DNA of 64,000 nt, taken from positions 124,001 through 188,000 of the forward strand of contig NZ_FRCA01000004.1 of NCBI RefSeq assembly GCF_900142755.1, read 5' to 3'. The stretch's first letter is position 1. Each line of letters begins with the position of its first letter. Position numbers and translations under genes: made by a program. Under the pieces are notes generated by a model. That model was not told the DNA's origin, made no database searches, and worked only from the letters and a program-made list of their open reading frames with translations. This DNA is from Halomonas cupida (lineage in GTDB: Bacteria > Pseudomonadota > Gammaproteobacteria > Pseudomonadales > Halomonadaceae). This document shows positions 56,899 through 64,000 of the stretch, one piece after another.

Positions 56899-57001
56899 CG
56901 GCAGGAAAACCTCGCTGCAGGGGAGAGAAGAATTGGAAGCCGCCATGATAGCGCAGGCCATGCCGGCTTTCACATGAAAGACCATCATGCATAACTGCAT
57001 C

Positions 57002-57025
57002 ATTTCTCATGGCAGCTTGAGAAAT
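57002..57025. promoter_or_regulatory. Inverted repeat in the glyA leader
   Basis: ATTTCTCA pairs with TGAGAAAT around TGGCAGCT, about 105 bases before the glyA start. It could be an operator or a weak terminator of the upstream gene. It was seen by eye only, with no family assigned. Confidence 0.3.
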
Positions 57026-57062
57026 CCTTAAGCCTGATGTGGCGGCGTCCGGATTCGCCCCG

Positions 57063-58595
57063 TCACTCTGCGCTGGCAGTCACGATCAGGTGATCCAGAA
57101 ACTTCTCTGGATTATCGGCCAGTTTGCGGATATCCAGCGACTTCGGTACCTCAAGATCGACGCGCAGGACACTCGCATCGCCCTCGAGCAACGTCAGCAC
57201 GCTGTCGAACAGCTCATTCTCGCCGTTCCTGGATCCTCCGAGACCGGCAAACCGGGAATCCTGCCCTGCGCCTCCGATGGTCTCGGTGTCCGACAGCATG
57301 GCCATGCCTTCCAGCAACTCACTGCGTGACTGGCCCGTGGTGACCGCGGCCACGCTCATCAGTCGATCCACCATGCCCCGGTCGTGATAGACCAGACCCA
57401 GGCGCCCACCCAGCGGCTTGACCGGGAACCACAACTGATCCAGTTCCACACGCGGGTCCATGGCCACACCATAATCGGCAAAGCGAGTGAACAGGTCCTC
57501 GGCCGTTTCGCCCTTGGGGAGAGCCAGCGGGAACTCGTAGTTGACGGTCAGTTCGAAGGCATCCGAGGCATTGATATGACTATCGGCGTGGGCAAGAACG
57601 CTTGCCCCCTTCGCATCGATGGCACCGCTGCCCTCTCCACTCATGCTGAAACGTTCACTGCCGCCGGTCATGACGTTATTGACCATGCGCATGACCGTAC
57701 GCCCCTCCACAGGGGTCAGTGCAATCAATCTATTGAAGTCGACGAAGGCCTCATCCAGGCGGGTGTGCGAGGTAAAACGCTCAGCGGTGATCTCTGTAGT
57801 ACTGGTCAGTCGAGAAATACCTGCGACCGAGACATCGTCCTTGTCGACTGCCAATCCCGCCAGTTCCATGCCGCCGATGAGCAACGCATCCCGGGGTGTG
57901 CCCCAGGTGAAATCCGAAAGGCTGAAGAGCTCCAACGCCAACCGCCAGCCTTCCAGCCGAGGCTGGTTGGATGACCCGGTCAGCCCCTCGACACTGACGG
58001 CCTCGAGACTGCCGTGCTCGGCGGCCATATCGAGCGCACCGGCAGTGATGCTGTCGATGCTCACCTCGATGCGATGCGATGCTGAAGACGAGGGCTCGGC
58101 ATAGTCGGGAGGGATCCCCAGGTCGGCATCGCTGACTCTGCCCGTGAGCACCAGATCCTCGGTGTGGATGCCCGCAGCACTCAGCTCAGGTTCCGAGCTG
58201 TCCAGACGCCAGACAGCCTCGGAGGGGTCATCGATCTCGATTCGTGCGACGTCGACTCTCATATCCGCTGCCGTCAATACAACGCCCGACAGCACGACTC
58301 GATCAGGATCGTCATAGTCGCCCTCAACGTCGTACTGCTCGACCTGCAACCGCTCGCCGTTGCTCCAGGCAATGGCTATATCCGTGGCTCGAGTGAGCTC
58401 CGCCGATGGCTGACTGACCTCGAGGTGACGCAGACGGCCGCTTTCGAACCACCGCGCCAGGTCGACTTCGAGGCGCTGCTCATCGGCCAGAGCCACCGGC
58501 GAGACCAGGCCACCACTCAGTACCAGGCCCAGCCCCAGCACGACGCCTCCGGCCTTGCGCCACTCATGGGCACCCCGTGTTATTCGCTGCTCCAT
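57063..58595 (-). CDS. Exported protein of unknown function (paralogue 1)
   Basis: From ATG 58595 (AGGGGG upstream) the product is 510 residues. A signal peptide ends near VALA-DE. The mature part is rich in beta strands with no catalytic motif that I recognise. It shares blocks with the protein at 58826: DDPDRVVLSGVVLTAADMRVD against ENPDEVIAKGIRISDSDLDI, and TPVEGRTVMRMVNNVMTGGS against APVDERTNLRMVSNVLTGGT. Both end in a similar strand. The two are adjacent paralogues of an uncharacterised periplasmic family. Between them lies an 18-bp tandem repeat; upstream codons made of that repeat are not counted as coding. Confidence 0.7.
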   Translation of the reverse strand: MEQRITRGAHEWRKAGGVVLGLGLVLSGGLVSPVALADEQRLEVDLARWFESGRLRHLEVSQPSAELTRATDIAIAWSNGERLQVEQYDVEGDYDDPDRVVLSGVVLTAADMRVDVARIEIDDPSEAVWRLDSSEPELSAAGIHTEDLVLTGRVSDADLGIPPDYAEPSSSASHRIEVSIDSITAGALDMAAEHGSLEAVSVEGLTGSSNQPRLEGWRLALELFSLSDFTWGTPRDALLIGGMELAGLAVDKDDVSVAGISRLTSTTEITAERFTSHTRLDEAFVDFNRLIALTPVEGRTVMRMVNNVMTGGSERFSMSGEGSGAIDAKGASVLAHADSHINASDAFELTVNYEFPLALPKGETAEDLFTRFADYGVAMDPRVELDQLWFPVKPLGGRLGLVYHDRGMVDRLMSVAAVTTGQSRSELLEGMAMLSDTETIGGAGQDSRFAGLGGSRNGENELFDSVLTLLEGDASVLRVDLEVPKSLDIRKLADNPEKFLDHLIVTASAE

Positions 58596-58613
58596 GAATC
58601 CCCCTGCCCTCGT

Positions 58614-58685
58614 CAATATCAAGCACCCAGACAATATCCAGCACTCAGCCAATATCCAGCACCCGGCCAATATCCAGCACCCGGC
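58614..58685. repeat. Four tandem 18-bp repeats upstream of paralogue 1
   Basis: Units at 58614, 58632, 58650 and 58668 follow CAATATCCAGCACCCGGC. The last two are identical, and the first two differ by two or three bases. The array lies 19-90 bases before the start of the exported protein gene and may be a regulator array or slippage product. Confidence 0.9.
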
Positions 58686-58825
58686 CAACCCCGTATTCAC
58701 TCTATTCCACACCAGGCCTATTCGGCGCTCACCGATACCCAATAACACAGAACCCATGACCAACTCGCGACGGAGGCAGCCATGGGCTCGTGAATATCAA
58801 TACTCTGTGTCGTATCGACGAGACG

Positions 58826-60211
58826 TTATTTGACCGTTACCTGCATCTTCATCGCATCGGGCAGCCCCAGCGGATCCTGGGAGAGTGCCTCGGCCTCAGC
58901 GCTCGGCGGCAATGTCAGGTTCACCGCCAGATTGCTGGCCTCACCGGCCATCAACTGCACCAGACCTGAGAGCAGTTCACCCAGTTGCGGTCCCATCAGA
59001 GTACCGAAGCCCTCGGCCTGGGTACGCATCTGCGCCAGAAACTCGTCCTCGCTGATCTGCTGAGTGGCAGCGGCTACCGGTACGATGCGACCGAAGACAC
59101 CGAGGTCCTCCAGGTTGAGCACGACATCACCGCCCAGAGTATCCAGCTCCGTCCAGTCCTCCAGACCGGCGAAGTATTCGCTGGCCTCGACACCTTCGGG
59201 AATGGCAACCGGCAGGTCGGCATCAAAATTGAACTTGAAGGCATCGGCAGCACTCAGCTCGAAACGACTAGCCAGATCGCCGTTGTCTCCATCCTGTTGC
59301 CAGGTACCATCCAGCACCGAATCCAGAGTCAACTCGCCAGTACCACCGGTCAGGACATTGCTGACCATACGCAGGTTGGTACGCTCATCGACAGGTGCCA
59401 GCTCGATCATCTTCGCCAGATCCAGGGTCAGAGTGTCCAGACTGCTGCGATACTCACCGTCCTCCATATTGGAGTCCATGGCCATACCCGCCAGCGTCAT
59501 CACCAGCTTGTCGGCACTGATATCCAGGTCTGACAACTGCAGATCATCGAACTGGGGTGCGTCGTCCTCCATCCCCACCAGCCCGGAGAAGGTCAGGGAA
59601 GGCAAACTGAAGGTCGCTGCTCCCAACTCGGCAAATTGCTCGGCGTTGCCACTCAGATCGGAAAGACTGAATTCGCCGATGGCATCCTTGCTGATATTCG
59701 ATGCACTGACACTGGCGATCTCGATATGGGCGCCACGCAACTCGGAGGACTCGTCGTCATCCAGCAGGGTCGGCTCCTTCTGCTCCAGCACCAGCGCCTC
59801 TGCGCTCAGACCCGGCAGCGGATTCTCGGCATTGTAGGTGGCCGAAAGGTTAGAGAAGTCGGGCACGGCACTGCCAGGTGCCTCGAGTGTCAGGCTGTCG
59901 GCGGCAATATCGAGATCCGAATCAGAGATTCTGATGCCCTTGGCGATGACTTCGTCAGGGTTCTCGTAGTCACCATCGACCTTATAGCTGAGGATGGTGA
60001 TGACGGTACCATCCGCCTGGGTGATGGAAATATCCTTTGCGGTGCTGGAGCCGCCCAACAGCGCGTCGGAAACATCACCGATATTGATCTCGCCACCTTT
60101 ACCCGCCAGCGCACGCAGGTCCTGCTCGAGCTGCTCGGCATCCGCCTGCGCCAGGCCCGGCACCAGCGCCACGCCCAGGGCTGCCGCTGCGATATAGTTC
60201 AATCTGGCCAT
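58826..60211 (-). CDS. Exported protein of unknown function (paralogue 2)
   Basis: The 461-residue product has a signal peptide (MARLNYIAAAALGVALVPG, cleavage near AQA-DA). The mature region is acidic, with repeated short strands and many Asp/Ser/Leu turns (SDSDLDIAADSLTLEAPG, LSDLDISADKLVMTL). The central segment APVDERTNLRMVSNVLTGGT is shared with the gene at 57063. I recognise no known domain; the strand pattern recalls AsmA-like or DUF945-like envelope proteins. A GGGAGTGA sequence precedes the ATG, and the two paralogue genes are on the same strand, 230 bases apart. Confidence 0.7.
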   Translation of the reverse strand: MARLNYIAAAALGVALVPGLAQADAEQLEQDLRALAGKGGEINIGDVSDALLGGSSTAKDISITQADGTVITILSYKVDGDYENPDEVIAKGIRISDSDLDIAADSLTLEAPGSAVPDFSNLSATYNAENPLPGLSAEALVLEQKEPTLLDDDESSELRGAHIEIASVSASNISKDAIGEFSLSDLSGNAEQFAELGAATFSLPSLTFSGLVGMEDDAPQFDDLQLSDLDISADKLVMTLAGMAMDSNMEDGEYRSSLDTLTLDLAKMIELAPVDERTNLRMVSNVLTGGTGELTLDSVLDGTWQQDGDNGDLASRFELSAADAFKFNFDADLPVAIPEGVEASEYFAGLEDWTELDTLGGDVVLNLEDLGVFGRIVPVAAATQQISEDEFLAQMRTQAEGFGTLMGPQLGELLSGLVQLMAGEASNLAVNLTLPPSAEAEALSQDPLGLPDAMKMQVTVK

Positions 60212-60328
60212 GAGATTCAGTCACTCCCTTGTGAATAACACCATTCCACCAGCGTAGGCGACGACGCGGGGCGTCACCTGATGTCGTGCATAATGTCATG
60301 GTTTTGCGACACCGACCATGGCTCCAAT

Positions 60329-60347
60329 CGGGGGATGTTTCACCCCG
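60329..60347. terminator. Weak hairpin after the polyphosphate kinase gene
   Basis: CGGGG pairs with CCCCG, extended by TG/CA with a bulge, around a T-rich loop. It lies 23 bases past the stop of the gene ending at 60370. The 3' T-run is poor. Confidence 0.35.
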
Positions 60348-60369
60348 CACAGCCAAACACAGTGCGTAC

Positions 60370-61809
60370 TTACTGATCCACCTGCAGCCGGTCAGCAAGT
60401 CTGGCGGTGACTTCATGCAACACCGCCAGTCGTGCACGGCGCTTGTCGTTGGCGTCGACCAGCGTCCAGGGCGCTTCACTGCGATGGGTGGCCGCCAGCA
60501 TCTCGTCGATGGCCTGTTGATAGTCATCCCAGCGTGCCCGGTTTCGCCAATCCTCATCGGTCAACTTGTGCTGCTTGTGGGGTGTGACAGCGCGTGCCTT
60601 GAAACGCTTCAACTGCTCATCACTGTTGATCGCCAGGAACAGCTTGACCAGCACGGTACCGTGGCTCAGTAACTGATTCTCGAAGTCCACGATCTGGTGA
60701 TAGCCAAGGCGCCATTCGGGCTCGTCGATCAACGACTCGACCCTCTCCACCAGTACACGCCCATACCAGGAACGGTCGAAGACCGCCACTGAACCATCGA
60801 TCGGCAGGCGTTGCCAGAAGCGCCACTGCCAGGCATAGCGGAGCTCCTGCTCGGATGGCGCGGCGATGGAATGCACCCGATAGGTACGGGCGTCCAGCGC
60901 CGAGGTCAGCCGATGAATACTGCCGCCCTTGCCGGCGGCGTCATGTCCCTCGAACACCACCACCAACGGAATTCCCCGCCACACGGCTCGGCGTGCCAGC
61001 TCGGCCAGTTGGGCCTGGGCACTGGCCAACTGTTCGCGATACTCGACCTTGCCGATGGCACCGGTGTGCTCGGCCAGGTCGGACAGTTGCGGCACAGCCT
61101 TCAACACCGAGTGCTCGATGACCGGTCGCGCAGTTGTCTCGGTCAATCTTCCAGCGCCTTCCATGGCCGCGATCATATGTTCGACCACCGGCGTGAGCAG
61201 ATCGCTGCCGGGCGATGCGTCCAGACACAGCCAGGGGCTCTCATCGGTTGCGGTGGTCTTGCGCAGTTGCTGCCCCAACTGCTGAATAGCCTCATGTTGA
61301 CTGTGACGCTGCCACTTTTCCTCGGTGACCTGCCAGCGTGTCTCTGGGTCCGCCTCCAGTGCAGCAAGGTGCTGGCCCTGAACCTCGACATCGATATCCA
61401 GCCATAGTTTGACCAGGGTAATGCCCGCCGCCCTCAGATCTGACTCGAAAGTGACAATCTCCTGCAGACGATCGGCAAGGGCCCCCTCCCCCAGGCGCCG
61501 CGCAGCGCCAGCGAACAGAGCATCGCCCACCCAGCCATGCACGAAGATACCGATGCGCCCTCTCGGCGGGAGACGAGTCCAGTAGCGCCACCAGTAGGGA
61601 TGGCGCCGATCATCTTCGCTGGGCACCAACGCCTGGACTTCGGTCAGACGGTTCTCCAGCCAGTGATTGAGCCGGTTGATCAAATGTCCCTTGCCGGTCC
61701 CGGCATGGCCGGCCACCAGCACCACCACGGCCCGATCTTCACTGCGCGCCAGCTCAAGCTGTGCCGAGAGCAACTGGAAACGCAGTTCGTCCTGCTTGTC
61801 ACTGGCCAT
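60370..61809 (-). CDS. pap: Polyphosphate:AMP phosphotransferase (two-domain PPK2)
   Basis: It uses polyphosphate to phosphorylate AMP to ADP. The 479 residues hold two PPK2 domains, the class II form. The first has Walker A VLVAGHAGTGKGH near residue 30. The second, the catalytic half, has VVFEGHDAAGKGGSIHRLT near residue 290, the lid RSWYGRVLVERVE and FENQLLSHGTVLVKLFLAI. The first domain lacks the full set of conserved catalytic residues, as is usual in the family. It is a single gene between an FtsX-like permease and the paralogue pair. Confidence 0.9.
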   Translation of the reverse strand: MASDKQDELRFQLLSAQLELARSEDRAVVVLVAGHAGTGKGHLINRLNHWLENRLTEVQALVPSEDDRRHPYWWRYWTRLPPRGRIGIFVHGWVGDALFAGAARRLGEGALADRLQEIVTFESDLRAAGITLVKLWLDIDVEVQGQHLAALEADPETRWQVTEEKWQRHSQHEAIQQLGQQLRKTTATDESPWLCLDASPGSDLLTPVVEHMIAAMEGAGRLTETTARPVIEHSVLKAVPQLSDLAEHTGAIGKVEYREQLASAQAQLAELARRAVWRGIPLVVVFEGHDAAGKGGSIHRLTSALDARTYRVHSIAAPSEQELRYAWQWRFWQRLPIDGSVAVFDRSWYGRVLVERVESLIDEPEWRLGYHQIVDFENQLLSHGTVLVKLFLAINSDEQLKRFKARAVTPHKQHKLTDEDWRNRARWDDYQQAIDEMLAATHRSEAPWTLVDANDKRRARLAVLHEVTARLADRLQVDQ

Positions 61810-61872
61810 CAGCAGCCTCCTGTCGAGTACCTTCCGTCCCGTATCGCCTGGCCCACAAGCATCACCAGCTCC

Positions 61873-64000
61873 TCAAGTATCGCCCAGCAGTGCCAGACTC
61901 GCCGTGGGTGCCTGACGACGGATGTTGCGTGACAGCCATTGCCCAACGCAGCCGAGCAGCAACGCCGCCGACAGCGGGAGTGTTATCCACAGCAGAGGAT
62001 GCAGTTTCGGAGGCAGATCCAGCCAGGCCAGATAGAGTACGGCTGCCGCGATCTCGGCCAACAGCACTGCGAGCAGCCCGGCAGCCAATCCCATGATCGC
62101 GAACTCCGCCCACTGTATACGCGCCATCATGCGTGTCCCTGCACCGAACACCCGCAACAGTCCACTCTCGTGGGCACGCACTGGATGACTGGCAATCAGC
62201 GCCGCATACAGCACGCTGATACCTGCCAGCAGCACAAACACCAGTACCAGCTCCACCGCTCTGGTCACCTGGTCGAGCATCTCCCGTACCTGGCCAAGCA
62301 AAGCATCCACATCCAGCAGGGTCACGCCGGGAAACGCCTCGACCAGGCTTGCCAGGGGATTCGTCTGTCCCGCTGATGCGTCCAGTGGGTCGAGATGAAA
62401 GGCGGTGATGAAACTATGCGCGAAGTCATCGAGAACTCCGGGGGGAAAGATGACATAGAAGTTGGGTTGGAAGCTGTCCCAGTCCAGGTCGCGGATACTG
62501 GTCACCACTCCAGTCAGGGTGTCGGCCCCCACCGAGAAGCTCAGACGGTCTCCCATGGCCAGTCCCAGGCGTTCAGCGAGTCCGCTCTCCAACGAGATGG
62601 GAGCCTCCGGAGGCTGTCCGTTATCGACCTCCGCATACCAGTCGCCTGACACCTCGACACCATCGAACCAGCTACCCTCCACCAGGCGATTGCCCTTCGG
62701 CAGCTCGCTGCTCCAGGTCAGGTTCAATTCACGGCGCAGCGCATTTTCGCCCTGCGCCTCCGCAGGAACCGCCTCACGCGGAGGCTGGCCATTGATCGCC
62801 ACAATGCGTCCCCGCACCATCGGATACAGGTCACTGCGCGCCTCCGATATCTCGGCCAGTTGCTCGGCAAAGGCATCACGCTCGCCCGGCTGGATATTGA
62901 TGGCGAAATGATTGGGCGTATCGACGGGCAGTTGCGCCTGCCAGGTGGTGACCAGATCGCCCCTCACCAGGCTGATCATCGCCATGGCAAAGAAGGTCAC
63001 AGCGAAGGCCAGCAGTTGACCAAGGCTCAGACTGCGCCGACGCGTCAGTTGCCTGGCTCCCAGTTGCAGAGCATGACGCCAGCCCTGACGCGCTCCGGGA
63101 GCGACCCGGGAAACCAGCCACATCAGCGCATCGAGAATCAGCCCTCCCAGCCACCACATGGCTCCCAGCGCTACCAGACCGCCAAGCAGCAAGCCGAGAG
63201 CCAGACTGAAACTGCCCGAATAGAGCCACATCAGGGCACCGAAGGAGCCCGCGGCCACTGCCGCCATCAGCCAGGCTGACGCCGGTAGCGGATCCAGCTC
63301 ACGGCGCAGGACCTTGAGGGCACTGACACGCCGCAGGCGCAACAGTGTTGGTCCGGCAAAGCCACCCAGCACAGCCAGCGCGGTCAAGACGCCCAGCCAC
63401 AGGGGCAGCCAACCCGGTGGCGGCAACTCCATCGGCAGAAAGGGCTGCATCAGTGCCACCAGCAGCGCCTGGCCGACCAGCCCCAACACCGCCCCCAACA
63501 ACGCCGCCACCACCGACAACACCAGCAGTTGCAGGCCAAAGAGTCTTATCAGTGTGGCCTGCGAGGCGCCGAAACAACGCATCAGGGCCGCACTGTCGAG
63601 ATGGCGTTCGACATAACGCCGCGTGGACAGAGCCACGGCGACACCTGCCAGCAACACAGCAGCCAGCCCGGCCAGGCTCAGATAGGTATCAGCACGCTCC
63701 AGTGCCGAGCCCAGACGAGGCCGGTCATGGCGTACATCACGCACCTCCACACCGTCCTGGCGAAGACGTTCGAGCAACGGCGACAATTGCTCGACACTCT
63801 GTGCCGAACCCGCCGCGAGAATCTCGTACTCCAGTCGCGACCCCGGCTGAATGAGGCCGGTCGCCTCGAGATCCTCGACATGCATCATCACCCGAGGGTT
63901 GAGGCTGCCAAAGCCCGTCGACTGATCCGCCTCACGCTCCAGCCAGGCACTCACCTCGAACTGCGACTGCCCCAACTGAAGCGACTCCCCCAGCTCGATA
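61873..64000 (-). CDS. FtsX-like ABC transporter permease (YbbP type), 5' end cut by window
   Basis: The frame runs off the right edge, so the 708 residues seen are the C-terminal part of a large protein. It shows the family arrangement: a periplasmic segment (EVSAWLEREADQSTGFGSLNPRVMMHV), then three membrane helices of the first FtsX core (SLAGLAAVLLAGVAVAL), a second block with several helices, a long periplasmic domain, and a final FtsX core ending in SRNIRRQAPTASLALLGDT. YbbP-like permeases pair with YbbA ATPases and a YbbO/TesA locus, possibly in lipid or envelope transport. A visible TTG at 63975 is not a real start; the frame is open beyond it. Confidence 0.85.
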   Translation of the reverse strand, partial: IELGESLQLGQSQFEVSAWLEREADQSTGFGSLNPRVMMHVEDLEATGLIQPGSRLEYEILAAGSAQSVEQLSPLLERLRQDGVEVRDVRHDRPRLGSALERADTYLSLAGLAAVLLAGVAVALSTRRYVERHLDSAALMRCFGASQATLIRLFGLQLLVLSVVAALLGAVLGLVGQALLVALMQPFLPMELPPPGWLPLWLGVLTALAVLGGFAGPTLLRLRRVSALKVLRRELDPLPASAWLMAAVAAGSFGALMWLYSGSFSLALGLLLGGLVALGAMWWLGGLILDALMWLVSRVAPGARQGWRHALQLGARQLTRRRSLSLGQLLAFAVTFFAMAMISLVRGDLVTTWQAQLPVDTPNHFAINIQPGERDAFAEQLAEISEARSDLYPMVRGRIVAINGQPPREAVPAEAQGENALRRELNLTWSSELPKGNRLVEGSWFDGVEVSGDWYAEVDNGQPPEAPISLESGLAERLGLAMGDRLSFSVGADTLTGVVTSIRDLDWDSFQPNFYVIFPPGVLDDFAHSFITAFHLDPLDASAGQTNPLASLVEAFPGVTLLDVDALLGQVREMLDQVTRAVELVLVFVLLAGISVLYAALIASHPVRAHESGLLRVFGAGTRMMARIQWAEFAIMGLAAGLLAVLLAEIAAAVLYLAWLDLPPKLHPLLWITLPLSAALLLGCVGQWLSRNIRRQAPTASLALLGDT

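Noticed and set aside
58596..58763. N-terminal extension of the exported protein with repeated CWIL-type codons
   Set aside because: It is the translation of the 18-bp tandem array; the ATG at 58595 has a good ribosome binding site and starts a signal peptide.

Overview
The window reads as a chromosomal segment of a GC-rich gammaproteobacterium, most likely Halomonas or a close relative in the Halomonadaceae. This is an inference from gene content and order. An E. coli-like block nudE / yrfG-hslR-hslO / pckA sits beside Pseudomonas-like pieces (rsd/algQ, ptsP-rppH, an AsrA-like second Lon). There is also a glucosylglycerate (compatible solute) locus. I see no rRNA, tRNA, insertion sequence, prophage or CRISPR array; most of the window is core chromosome.

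Layout. 1-7000: start of a porin-like gene, a coiled-coil ProQ/FinO protein, the lgt-thyA-folA operon, a TauE/SafE-type transporter and a membrane-anchored response regulator with a ruined kinase domain. 7000-19200: NRDE/TANGO2 protein, ptsP-rppH, a HAD phosphatase, mdh, rsd, gshA-dsbB, tex and an exported MsrB. 19400-27700: pckA with a HexR-like operator, hslO, hslR-yrfG, nudE, a YdgJ-type oxidoreductase and ilvD. 27700-34900: thiBPQ, a Lon-family protease and a DUF899 protein. 35000-38000: a tandem pair of 168-bp hairpin-rich repeats, then a PQQ-type dehydrogenase with a diheme cytochrome c. 37500-43400: a copper locus (small secreted protein, copB, copA, sensor kinase, response regulator, cupredoxin). 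43400-50300: a DUF945-like protein, then the nrdR-ribD-ribBX-ribH-nusB-thiL-pgpA cluster. 50400-55500: glucosylglycerate metabolism (a GH13_18 phosphorylase, gpgS, gpgP) with a DsbG-like protein. 55600-64000: glyA, two paralogous exported proteins of unknown function, a two-domain PPK2 polyphosphate:AMP phosphotransferase and an FtsX-like permease cut by the window edge.

Three regulatory patterns tie genes together. (i) The motif TTCAGC-N5-TTCAG(A/C/G) occurs upstream of the small secreted gene, copA and the cupredoxin, all beside an OmpR-type two-component pair; it looks like that regulator's operator. (ii) Sigma-54-like -24/-12 elements lie about 40-50 bases before both the phosphorylase gene and the gpgP-gpgS operon, which suggests RpoN control of glucosylglycerate synthesis and turnover. 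(iii) A family of structured intergenic repeats, made of a two-hairpin core plus 7-bp arrays, follows the stop codons of lgt, the ydgJ-like gene and lon, and related heptamer arrays occur in other gaps. The repeat family, the 168-bp twin repeats and the two shared operator sets are the parts of the window least explained by known annotation.
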